This document shows, one piece after another, positions 8,229-15,521 of a stretch of 16,915 nucleotides of DNA. Position 1 is the stretch's first letter; each line of letters opens with the position of its first letter. Made by a program: the position numbers and the translations under genes. The stretch is taken from NCBI GenBank assembly GCA_964591245.1, contig CAZPZZ010000086.1, positions 1-16,915 on the forward strand. Direction: 5' to 3'. The notes under the pieces are model-generated. The model was not told where the DNA came from and did no database searches. It saw only the letters and a program-made list of their open reading frames with translations. Origin of the DNA: CAZPZZ01 sp964591245. Lineage in GTDB: Bacteria > Acidobacteriota > Vicinamibacteria > Vicinamibacterales > UBA8438.

Positions 8229-9644
8229 GTGCTCTTCACTGACCCTGACTTTCTGCTCCGGTTCCTGCCGCTCCTCCTCGCGCTCTTCTTCCTTGGCGTC
8301 GCGGTGATTCCCGACCGATGGAAGGCACGGGGAGGGCGCTTCACGGTGGCAAATACGGTCCTGCTGGCAGGCAGCGGCTGGTTTCTGGCTCAGGGGACGG
8401 AGGAGTTCTTTCTCCGATGGTTAGCGGCGGCGATGATGTTTACCTATGTCCTGGGCTGGGGCATCGTTTGGTCTCGCGTACGTGCGCGGTCGTCTGAGCA
8501 GCGTCACCTCGTTCCGGCTGCGTTGTTGACGCTCGCTGTGACGGGCAACGTTGTGTTGTGGGTGGTCTTCAAGTACGCCTTGCCGCAACCGCCGATTGCG
8601 GATGCCACGATGTTTGCGGTTCCGCAACTCCTCGTGCCGTTGGGGTTGACGTATGTCGTGTGCCACGCGGTGTCGTACGTGACCGATGTGGCACGCGGAC
8701 AGGGGCCGGTCCAGCGGAATCCCGTCAAAGCGTGTCTGTATTTGTGTTTTTTTCCGTTGCTGTGCGCAGGACCCATCGTCAGATATTCCCAGGTTGCCGC
8801 CCAGCTCACTGACCGCCGCGTGACACTCGCCGGTTTTGCATACGGTGTGCGGCGTTGGGTTGTTGGTGTTGTCAAGGTGTGGTTTCTAGCGAGGACGCTC
8901 GCGGGTCCTGCAGATGCGGCATTCGCGATGTCCGCGACCCAGCTTGGCGTTGAGCAGGCCTGGCTGGGTGTGGTGTGCTTCGGCTTCCAGATCTATTTTG
9001 ATCTCTCCGGGTATGCAGACATGGCGATTGGGTTCGGGCACATTTTCGGATTCAGGCTACCGGAAAATTTCAGGGTGCCGTATGCGGCGGATTCGGTCAC
9101 CGATTTTTGGCGCTGCTGGAACGTCACGCTTCTCGACTGGTGCCGAGAATATCTCGGATGGTCGCTTGAACGGGCTCAGATTTTGCTGTTTCTCGGTGTC
9201 GGACTCTGGTACGGCCCGGGTTGGCACGTGTTGTTGTGGGGGGCGTTGCACGGAGTGGTCGTGGCGTTGGAGCAGGCCGGCCTGCGGAGCCGATTGATGG
9301 TCCTACCCGTGGCGCTTCGGCGGATATACGTCTGGCTCGTCGTGCTCTGCTTGTGGGTGCCGTTCCGTGCGGTGTCTCTGCCCGATGCGGCATTGATGTT
9401 CCAGGCCATGCTGGGGTTTGGACCAGTTACGGATGCGTCAACGTTGGTCGTGGGCTACCCGCACTGGATCGCGTTGGCGGTGGCCGGCTTGACGGTCATG
9501 CCGGCCTGGTCTGGTCTCAGTCGGTGGTTGGTCACGGTTGACGCACTGACCACGTCCATTGTCATCCTGGTGTCGACGAGTGCTGTCTTTGTTTGGCGCC
9601 AATGCGTGGCCTTGGTGAGGCTGTTGACCTGGTGGCGCCGGTGA
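8229..9644 (+). CDS. MBOAT family membrane protein (AlgI-like) lacking both usual active-site histidines
   Basis: A 471-residue polytopic inner-membrane protein. The GTG start gives MLFTDPDFLLRFLPLLL, matching how AlgI-type proteins begin, although the Shine-Dalgarno is weak. Family hallmarks in order: FFPLLCAGPIVRYSQ (174-188), FGFQIYFDLSGYADMAIGFG (251-270), FRLPENFRVPY (275-285), DFWRCWNVTLLDWCREYL (292-309), GLWYGPGWHVLLWGALHG (325-342). AlgI/DltB-type O-acyltransferases have His in the RRWH position and in GLWHG; here these are N298 and Y328. The usual stretch between the motifs (with YIPLGGNR) is shortened. No SGNH/AlgJ-type partner or acyl carrier gene is adjacent. Known relatives transfer acyl groups to polysaccharides or teichoic acids across the membrane. 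This copy may be a non-catalytic or altered-mechanism member. It converges on the cytochrome b gene with a 12-base gap. Confidence 0.85.
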   Translation: MLFTDPDFLLRFLPLLLALFFLGVAVIPDRWKARGGRFTVANTVLLAGSGWFLAQGTEEFFLRWLAAAMMFTYVLGWGIVWSRVRARSSEQRHLVPAALLTLAVTGNVVLWVVFKYALPQPPIADATMFAVPQLLVPLGLTYVVCHAVSYVTDVARGQGPVQRNPVKACLYLCFFPLLCAGPIVRYSQVAAQLTDRRVTLAGFAYGVRRWVVGVVKVWFLARTLAGPADAAFAMSATQLGVEQAWLGVVCFGFQIYFDLSGYADMAIGFGHIFGFRLPENFRVPYAADSVTDFWRCWNVTLLDWCREYLGWSLERAQILLFLGVGLWYGPGWHVLLWGALHGVVVALEQAGLRSRLMVLPVALRRIYVWLVVLCLWVPFRAVSLPDAALMFQAMLGFGPVTDASTLVVGYPHWIALAVAGLTVMPAWSGLSRWLVTVDALTTSIVILVSTSAVFVWRQCVALVRLLTWWRR

Positions 9645-9656
9645 ACGGGGTCTCCC

Positions 9657-10490
9657 TTATTTCTTGGTAAGAGGCATGCGAATCGGCCATCGCGTCGGCT
9701 CGTGATGGGCGAGATAGTCTCTTCGCGAGACAGAGCCGATGAGCATCGATTTGGTCAGCCACCAGTTCTTGGGGCGTGCTCCGAAGATGATGTGAGCGAC
9801 GCTCAGACCCGCAAGTGAGAGTCCGGTCATTCCGTGGAAAACGTATACCCAGCCCCAGGTGCCTTCTCCGAGAATGTAAGGATTGGGGGTAATGAAAGAC
9901 GTGCCCATGCGCCAGAGCATGACCATACCGGTCAGGCTGACCGTGCACCCGACGAAGGTCAGGACCAGATGGTAGAGGCGGTTCCCGATCGGGTATTTTG
10001 CCGGATGCGGCCCCGGCACGTCATGCCCTTGCTCCCGCATGATCTCGGCGCGGAATTCCGGGATGTCTTTCGGGCCTACCCATATCGACCAGAAGTCGAG
10101 AAAGAAGACAGTGTGGAAGATGTGGAAAACGATCGCTCCGGTGAGGACGAGGCCCGCTGTATAGTGAATCTCGACCCAATCAAAACGCCATCCCATGATC
10201 GGAAAGAATGCCGTTCCCAGCAGGGTGAAGACCGCTCCGGCCATCACCCAGTGGAAGAGCCGGGCCATGAATGAGTGGCGTTTGATACGACGGGGTAGTT
10301 CCGTATATTCGGTTTCCAGCTTGTCGGTCTCCGCTTGAGGCCGGACCCGGTGTGCGGACAGAATCACGTAAGAAGCATGTGCCACCAAGAAGGTAATGAA
10401 CACGAACACGGATACCCAGAGTGCGTTCCAGGCGACATGCGTGAGCACTGTGCGACCCCAAGGGTCGGTAGCAGTTTGTAGGAAATCCAC
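9657..10490 (-). CDS. Cytochrome b subunit, formate dehydrogenase gamma/cytochrome b561-like
   Basis: A 277-residue integral membrane protein with about five helices (approximately 17-45, 77-98, 110-132, 170-195, 214-237). Histidines sit where b-heme ligands of the FdnI/b561 group are expected: H80 in RLFHW, H109, H123 and H126 in the third helix, H174 in NRLYH, H219 in VFHG and H233 in VAHIIF. Such subunits carry electrons between the quinone pool and a periplasmic dehydrogenase or reductase. No iron-sulfur or molybdopterin subunit is next to it, so its partner is encoded elsewhere or it serves the cytochrome c/copper protein upstream in the same orientation (speculative). The start is GTG at 10488-10490 with GGAGG (10498-10502) 7 bases upstream. 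It follows the ThDP-enzyme gene after 141 bases containing two small hairpins. Confidence 0.85.
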   Translation of the reverse strand: MDFLQTATDPWGRTVLTHVAWNALWVSVFVFITFLVAHASYVILSAHRVRPQAETDKLETEYTELPRRIKRHSFMARLFHWVMAGAVFTLLGTAFFPIMGWRFDWVEIHYTAGLVLTGAIVFHIFHTVFFLDFWSIWVGPKDIPEFRAEIMREQGHDVPGPHPAKYPIGNRLYHLVLTFVGCTVSLTGMVMLWRMGTSFITPNPYILGEGTWGWVYVFHGMTGLSLAGLSVAHIIFGARPKNWWLTKSMLIGSVSRRDYLAHHEPTRWPIRMPLTKK

Positions 10491-10497
10491 AATGTGT

Positions 10498-10502
10498 CCT
10501 CC
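10498..10502 (-). promoter_or_regulatory. Ribosome binding site deciding a GTG start for the cytochrome b gene
   Basis: GGAGG on the minus strand, 7 bases before the GTG at 10488-10490. It is the only strong Shine-Dalgarno nearby and fixes this non-ATG start. Confidence 0.65.
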
Positions 10503-10504
10503 GA

Positions 10505-10519
10505 CGACCTGTGAGGTCG
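10505..10519 (-). promoter_or_regulatory. Small perfect hairpin just upstream of the cytochrome b ribosome binding site
   Basis: CGACCT (10505-10510) pairs with AGGTCG (10514-10519) around a GTG loop. It begins 2 bases beyond the Shine-Dalgarno of the cytochrome b gene, so it could modulate translation or form half of an operator. A 6-bp stem is expected by chance fairly often. Confidence 0.25.
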
Positions 10520-10578
10520 ACGTGTCAGAGCGTACTCCACGAAACTTTCATCTTACCTTCAGCATGCGTGTCGGTCAT

Positions 10579-10592
10579 GCCCCTCCGGGGGC
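10579..10592 (-). terminator. Short GC hairpin downstream of the ThDP-enzyme gene
   Basis: GCCCC (10579-10583) and GGGGC (10588-10592) pair around a 4-base loop, about 40 bases after the stop of the ThDP enzyme. No T-tract follows on the minus strand, so termination here is only possible, not shown. Confidence 0.25.
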
Positions 10593-10631
10593 GCCAGGTC
10601 GCGGAGCGCGCTCTTGTGGGCCGGTAGTGCG

Positions 10632-12278
10632 TCAGCGAGCCTCGCCCACGACGATGTCAAGCAGGGTCGGGCCGTTGTGGGCGAGTGCGTGTTGTAGCGC
10701 CGGAGCGATGTCGTCTGGGTCGACAATGCGATGCCCGGGAACACCGAGAGCCGCGGCCAGGCGGGCGAAGTCGATGAGCGGGTCTGCAAAGTCCATCCCC
10801 ACGTAGGTCTCCGTGCGGTAGCCCGTGCGTACGCGCTCCTTCAGAATGCCGTAACCATAGTTGTTGGCAATGACAAAGACCATGGGGAGCCGTAAGTGCG
10901 CAGCGGTCCAGAGGGCTTGAATATTGTACAGAGCGGAGCCGTCGCCGATCACAGCAACCAGGGGCCGGTCTGGTACCGCGAGGCGAATTCCGATGGCCCC
11001 GGCTATGGCAAAGCCGATACCTCCACTGGCCAGACCGTAGTAGCTTTGTGCGTCGCGATACGCGAAGAGTTCTGGCAGGCGACGCGTGGACGTCAACCCT
11101 TCGTCGACCACGATCGTCTCTGGCGGCAGGGTTTCCGCGAGGCGGAGCATCAACAAGTCTGGGGAGATGGGCCGTCCCGTTCGCCTGCCGATGGTTTCTA
11201 TCAGCTGTGCGCGTCGGGAAGACCAATTGTTGGCTTGAAGTTGTTCGCGACGGGTGGCGGCGGTTTGTGCGTGCTTCAGTGTCTGGCGTGCTTGTAATAC
11301 GGATGTCAGCGCGTCGAGCGTGTCTCGGACGTTGGCCTGAAGTGCGATCTCCGTCGGAAAGTTCTTCGCGAGATCGTCATTCCTTTCCCCGATCTGTATG
11401 ACGGGCATGCGAGGTGGTAACGGCGAAACGTCAGAGGGTACCGACATGCGTAGGAGATCGGTGCCGAGACAGATCAGGAGATCGTGGTGGCCGAGCCGCT
11501 CGGCGACATCTCGCTGGTTACGTGTGAGCATTCCCACGTAGCAGTCATGCGTGGAGACAAATGACGCCGCGGTCTGGATGGTGTCCTGGTAGACCGTGGC
11601 CCCGAGCAGTTCAGCGAGCATGATGGCCGGCGTGATGGCCCGTCGCGTGCTGACCTCGTGCCCGCAAATCAGCGCCGGTCGCTCGGCGGAAAGCAACCGC
11701 TTTGCCAGGTGTTCGAGGGTCGCGTCCGACGGGCGATTGCCGGCGTCAACCCGGTTGGGTTGGCCAAGTTCAAGTTGGGCCTCGGCATCGAGAACGTCCC
11801 CAGGAAGCGACATGAATACAGGGCCGGTTGGGGGGGCCAAGGCAATCTTGGCGGCACGGCGTATGGCTCGCGGCAGGTCCGCGAGACGGGTGATCTCAAC
11901 GGTCCACTTCACGAGCGGCCGCGCGATGGGTTCGAGCGGCGCGTACAGCATCGGTTCGGTCAGACCATGCCCGGTTTCGTGTTGACCGGCGGTGATGATC
12001 AGTGGTGAGCCGACCCACTGTGCATTGAAGAGCGAACCCATGGCGTTGCCCAGACCAGGGGCCACATGGACGTTGGCCACGGCGAGCTGGCCGCTCGCCC
12101 GGGCAAACCCGTCTGCCATGGCCACGACAGCGGCTTCCTGAGCGCCCAGGACGTACCGCATGTGAGGAAACCGCGGCAGTGCCGCCATGAGCGGGAGCTC
12201 TGTGGTGCCTGGGTTGCCGAAAAGGTAGGTGATGCCCTCGTCGGCGAGCAATGACAGAAATGCGTGGCTTCCGAGCAC
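10632..12278 (-). CDS. Thiamine-diphosphate-dependent enzyme, benzoylformate decarboxylase-like
   Basis: A 548-residue three-domain ThDP enzyme with no signal peptide. N-terminal PYR domain: FGNPGTTELP (20-29), the ThDP-activating glutamate E48 in AQEAAVV, and H71 in NVHVAPGLGNAMGSL, matching His70 of benzoylformate decarboxylase (BFD). PLVKW (121-125) also matches BFD. The C-terminal PP domain has YYGLASGGIGFA, the ThDP/metal motif G445-D-G-S and N472-N-Y-G. The BFD region around His281 shows no histidine here (LLRMSVPSDVSP), so the reaction may differ; other decarboxylases, carboligases or acetolactate-synthase-like enzymes are alternatives. The start is GTG (12276-12278), 5 bases after the ankyrin gene's TAG, indicating translational coupling. 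The start is supported by alignment of the first residues with the BFD N-terminus, with AGGG just upstream. Confidence 0.87.
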   Translation of the reverse strand: MLGSHAFLSLLADEGITYLFGNPGTTELPLMAALPRFPHMRYVLGAQEAAVVAMADGFARASGQLAVANVHVAPGLGNAMGSLFNAQWVGSPLIITAGQHETGHGLTEPMLYAPLEPIARPLVKWTVEITRLADLPRAIRRAAKIALAPPTGPVFMSLPGDVLDAEAQLELGQPNRVDAGNRPSDATLEHLAKRLLSAERPALICGHEVSTRRAITPAIMLAELLGATVYQDTIQTAASFVSTHDCYVGMLTRNQRDVAERLGHHDLLICLGTDLLRMSVPSDVSPLPPRMPVIQIGERNDDLAKNFPTEIALQANVRDTLDALTSVLQARQTLKHAQTAATRREQLQANNWSSRRAQLIETIGRRTGRPISPDLLMLRLAETLPPETIVVDEGLTSTRRLPELFAYRDAQSYYGLASGGIGFAIAGAIGIRLAVPDRPLVAVIGDGSALYNIQALWTAAHLRLPMVFVIANNYGYGILKERVRTGYRTETYVGMDFADPLIDFARLAAALGVPGHRIVDPDDIAPALQHALAHNGPTLLDIVVGEAR

Positions 12279-12283
12279 GGGCC

Positions 12284-13870
12284 CTAGGGCTGATCAGCCG
12301 TGGCTGGCTGGGCGGGGACATCCCGGAGCCGTTCCTGAACAGTGCCGGGAATGCCGAGTCTGACGTTGGCACCGAGCTGTTCGAGGAGTTTGGCCGTTTC
12401 TGGCCAGCTCTGAAACTGGAACGATTGCTTGGCGCCTTCGGCCATCCGGTAGGCCGTGCGCCCCCGGAAATCTCGTGCGTCGATATCTGCACCGTTTGCG
12501 ACGAGATATTCGATGACTTCGTTCAGACCGCGGAAGGTAGCCCCGTGGAGAGCCGTGAATTCCGCCTCGTTGATGGCGTTGATATCGGCGCCCGCTTCGA
12601 CCAGCCACCGAACCGCAGCCTCGGCGCTGGGTGACGGAACACCTCTTGGTTCGCGTGGGGTATAAGTGGCCTTCCCGAGTCCGGCTGCGGCCATCAGTGG
12701 GGTCGTGCCATCATCGGTGGTCAATTGAAGATCCGCTCCCGCGTTCCGTAGGGTCTCAAGGATAGCGACTCCACTATTCTGAAAGCTCGGAATGACGCTG
12801 TACAGGAGGTTCGGCGCTCCATTCATCTCGAAGGCAGCTACCCAGAGTGGGGTGGCACCACGTAAGTCCCCGGTCCCGGGTGCGAAGGGTTCGAAGGCAC
12901 CTTTCTTGGGGTAGCCGATGTAGTACATCAGCATGGCCGATGACGTGATCCGGCCATTGGGGTCTGCGCCCCGTTGGACCAACGTGTCGACCAGGGCCAC
13001 ACGATCGGCTGGTGTCAGGCGCCCGCTTACCACCGCTCCGTGTCGGCGATTCCACGCACCGAGCCAATGCGTGACCATCCCTGCTGCCGCGTGCAACGCG
13101 TGGACGCCGCCCATTTGGCCGTTTGGATCGGCACCATGCTCAAGCAGAAATTGCGCGAATTGTGCCTGACCGGCCACGATGGAAAAGGGCAAGACGTGGG
13201 TGCCGTCTCGGCTGAGTTGATTGACGTCGACGCCGGCACGAAGCAGCGCTTCACCCATCTCCTTGTCGCCGTTGCGTGCGGCAAACATCAGCGTGGTAAA
13301 ACCGGGTGTCGTTTGTCTGGTGGGGTCTGCGCCTCTGTCAAGTAGAAGTGTCGCTACATCTGCATGTGGAGCCGCGATGGCCCACATGAGCGCCGTGCTG
13401 GCCGTCTCGTGGGTTGCGGCGTTGATATCCGCGCCATGCTCAATGAGGGTGCGAACGATACCCACATGACCGGTTCTGGCTGCAGTCATGAGCGGCGTGA
13501 GGCCACTTGTTTGCGCGACGCGTGCATCGGCCCCGGCGGCGACCAGTTGTTCGATCATCGACAGGCTGGCGTTTTCAGCTGCGCGCTCAAGAGGTGTGAC
13601 ACCGTGGCTGTCTGCGATGTTGGGGTCGGCCCCGGCGTCGATCAGCGTTGCAGCCAGGTCAAGGTTGTCCCAATGTGCGGCCCAGAGTAACGCAGTCGCG
13701 CCGTCCGCTCTAACCGCGTTGACGTTCACCTCTGCTGCAAGGAGTGCCCGCGTGGAGACGGCATCCTGAGCGGCAACGGCCTCTATGAGCCGGATGTCTT
13801 GGCCGGTGGCCGGTGGCGCGATGAGCAGGACGTATGCCAGGCTGACCAGGATCGTTGGTTTCACACGCAT
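12284..13870 (-). CDS. Secreted ankyrin-repeat protein
   Basis: A 528-residue protein with an N-terminal signal peptide (MRVKPTILVSLAYVLLIAPP, cleavage after ATGQ near 24). About ten to eleven ankyrin repeats follow, seen as TPL.AA...G and L...GAD.N patterns. Seven fairly regular ones cover about 25-250. Repeats after that are interrupted by longer inserts at about 265-292 (THWLGAW...SGRLTP), 315-335 and 350-368. Two regular repeats follow at about 375-475, and a short non-repeat tail ends the protein. Ankyrin repeats bind proteins; no catalytic domain is visible. In the cell it should be periplasmic or extracellular. It lies 87 bases downstream of the cytochrome c/copper monooxygenase gene and 5 bases upstream of the ThDP gene, so it is likely cotranscribed and might act as an accessory or binding partner of the copper protein (inference from position only). 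Confidence 0.9.
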   Translation of the reverse strand: MRVKPTILVSLAYVLLIAPPATGQDIRLIEAVAAQDAVSTRALLAAEVNVNAVRADGATALLWAAHWDNLDLAATLIDAGADPNIADSHGVTPLERAAENASLSMIEQLVAAGADARVAQTSGLTPLMTAARTGHVGIVRTLIEHGADINAATHETASTALMWAIAAPHADVATLLLDRGADPTRQTTPGFTTLMFAARNGDKEMGEALLRAGVDVNQLSRDGTHVLPFSIVAGQAQFAQFLLEHGADPNGQMGGVHALHAAAGMVTHWLGAWNRRHGAVVSGRLTPADRVALVDTLVQRGADPNGRITSSAMLMYYIGYPKKGAFEPFAPGTGDLRGATPLWVAAFEMNGAPNLLYSVIPSFQNSGVAILETLRNAGADLQLTTDDGTTPLMAAAGLGKATYTPREPRGVPSPSAEAAVRWLVEAGADINAINEAEFTALHGATFRGLNEVIEYLVANGADIDARDFRGRTAYRMAEGAKQSFQFQSWPETAKLLEQLGANVRLGIPGTVQERLRDVPAQPATADQP

Positions 13871-13957
13871 CTGACTTCTCGGATTTCTACACCCCAGGGC
13901 TTCTCAGTTGAGGTGTTACGCCTGTAGCGGTATCGCGGGTATTTTCCACCCTGGCGG

Positions 13958-15397
13958 TTACTGGTCACCCTCGGTGGACACTTGTGCCTGAGCCGCGCGC
14001 TCTGCCGCGCGACGTTCGTATTGTTCATCGGTCATGAACGCGATATCGGTCCAGCCGTGTCCCATCTCGTCCATTGTCCGCGACCCCCACCCGATCCAGG
14101 CCGACGGGTCCGGATTGTGGCGATTGTTGGAGGTATTGTCGTGCCACGACACGGTATGCAGGATCGTGCCCTTCGGGAAGAGGAGGGGCTCATTGTAGGC
14201 GTAGACAATCTGCCAGGTTTGCTCGTAGTTCGTGACGTCGGTGAGTACCTCGCGTCGCCCATCCAGGTGGATGGCTTCGAGCAACATGCGCTTGCCACGG
14301 AAGTGCATGTGGGGTTGAAAGCTGAGAATGAGACCCGCCTGCGGAAGCGGCCAGAATCGCTCGTGCCGGGCAACTGAATTCGGGGGAATGCTCATCAAGG
14401 CCACGCCGTTGAGCGTGTTGTCGTCAATCAATGCCCCCGTTGGCATCCGTTCCGCGTGGAGATCGAGGTCGTAGCCGGCGCGAAGCAACCGGTCCTCGAC
14501 AGCCTCGCGATTCAATTTCCAGTCATGACCGATACCGGTCCGGATCCGGTGCGCGGTAACGATGAGTTCCGGAACGACATCTTTGGGGTAGAACTTGATG
14601 CCGACTTTTTGGCGGTCCACGGTTTCTTCGCCCCATGGATGGTAGTGCGGAGCAAAGCGGAAGAGACCCCCCGCTGGGAGTTTCCGCCCGGTGCCTTCAG
14701 GGTAGTACTGTCCGGTGCTCCCCATGGCATATTCGATCAAGTCAATTTCGCGAGTATTTGAGCCCATGCCGAGCCGAAATTCTTCGCGGTCTTCCACGGT
14801 CTCGGGCACACTGACATAGACGTGCGAGTGGTGCACGCAGCAGTATGCTTCGGGGATGATCTGTACCCACTTCACGTAGCGGTCTTCGGTAAGTCCGGGG
14901 TCGACGATCTCTGATGGATAGAAGTCGGCACCTTCGGCCGGAATCCTGAATCCTTCCTCCATTTGGACGACCAGATCGGGTTCGCCGTAGGTCCACTCGT
15001 TCAGATTGGCGAGTTCGAGAGGCGGTGGAGCGTCAGCGGGGTTTCCGCGCGGGGCGCCGGCTCCGACCCATCCGACGATAGTCGCGATCTCGTCCTCGCT
15101 CAGCGAGGGATCTGCCACATACTCGCCGATGCTGCGGTCGAGATGCCATGGTGGCATCTGCCTGGCGACGACGCGGTCGCGGATAGCCCGGGCCCAGGGG
15201 CGGGTCTGCTCATACGTGAGTAACGACATGGGCGCGCCGGTGCCGGGACGGTGACACTTCTGACATGAGCGTTGCAGAATCGGCAACACGTCGCGCGTGA
15301 ATGTTGCGTTGTCGTGGGACTGGCCCGCGGCGCCGTTCGGTGTGAGAGCGATGCCGCAAAAACCGAGGAAAAGAAGCCGTGTCAGCCCGGCGCGCAT
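13958..15397 (-). CDS. Secreted fusion of c-type cytochrome and PHM-like copper monooxygenase domain
   Basis: A 479-residue exported protein: signal peptide about 1-25 (LTRLLFLGFCGIALTP, ending GAAGQ). A monoheme cytochrome c domain follows with C45-Q-K-C48-H49 and a probable axial Met in MPPW (M81). Residues about 140-460 resemble the copper type II ascorbate-dependent monooxygenase (peptidylglycine hydroxylase, PHM) fold. The ligand sets are complete: H189-H190 in CVHHSH plus H251 or H253 in APHYHPWG for CuH; H363 and H365 in QPHMHFRG plus M445 in TMDEMG for CuM. Known family enzymes hydroxylate C-H bonds at a copper centre using one-electron donors; here the fused heme could deliver electrons (inference). 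The substrate is unknown. The ATG at 15395-15397 was chosen over upstream codons because GGAGG precedes it (15402-15406) and the signal peptide starts here. It heads a possible unit with the ankyrin, ThDP and cytochrome b genes. Confidence 0.9.
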   Translation of the reverse strand: MRAGLTRLLFLGFCGIALTPNGAAGQSHDNATFTRDVLPILQRSCQKCHRPGTGAPMSLLTYEQTRPWARAIRDRVVARQMPPWHLDRSIGEYVADPSLSEDEIATIVGWVGAGAPRGNPADAPPPLELANLNEWTYGEPDLVVQMEEGFRIPAEGADFYPSEIVDPGLTEDRYVKWVQIIPEAYCCVHHSHVYVSVPETVEDREEFRLGMGSNTREIDLIEYAMGSTGQYYPEGTGRKLPAGGLFRFAPHYHPWGEETVDRQKVGIKFYPKDVVPELIVTAHRIRTGIGHDWKLNREAVEDRLLRAGYDLDLHAERMPTGALIDDNTLNGVALMSIPPNSVARHERFWPLPQAGLILSFQPHMHFRGKRMLLEAIHLDGRREVLTDVTNYEQTWQIVYAYNEPLLFPKGTILHTVSWHDNTSNNRHNPDPSAWIGWGSRTMDEMGHGWTDIAFMTDEQYERRAAERAAQAQVSTEGDQ

Positions 15398-15521
15398 GGT
15401 GCCTCCAGTGTCAGTCGAGTCGATTGTCCCTCTCAGTTTAGTATTGGAAGGCGTCTTGTCCCAAACTGCGGCTGGTCGGTGCGAGGAATCGCTTGGTAAA
15501 CTTGTGCGCGTGGAGCGAATC
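15398..15521. promoter_or_regulatory. Divergent intergenic region upstream of the copper protein and the secreted PKD-like protein
   Basis: This 124-base stretch lies between divergent starts at 15397 (minus) and 15522 (plus) and must carry both promoters. On the minus strand a weak TTGGGA (15459-15464) and TACTAA (15438-15443) pair is spaced only 15 bases, so it is a poor candidate. The minus-strand Shine-Dalgarno GGAGG is at 15402-15406. No clear operator was found. Confidence 0.4.

Noticed and set aside
5177..12278. A mandelate pathway (mandelate racemase-family protein plus benzoylformate decarboxylase-like enzyme)
   Set aside because: The racemase-family protein looks like an acid-sugar dehydratase and is exported, the genes are 4 kb apart with a divergent gene between them, no mandelate dehydrogenase is present, and the ThDP enzyme lacks one BFD histidine.
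15297..15521. Longer N-terminus for the secreted PKD-like protein (start at 15297)
   Set aside because: The extra 75 residues overlap the start of the divergent copper protein gene and lack signal-peptide character, while the ATG at 15522 has a GGAG upstream and a clean signal peptide.
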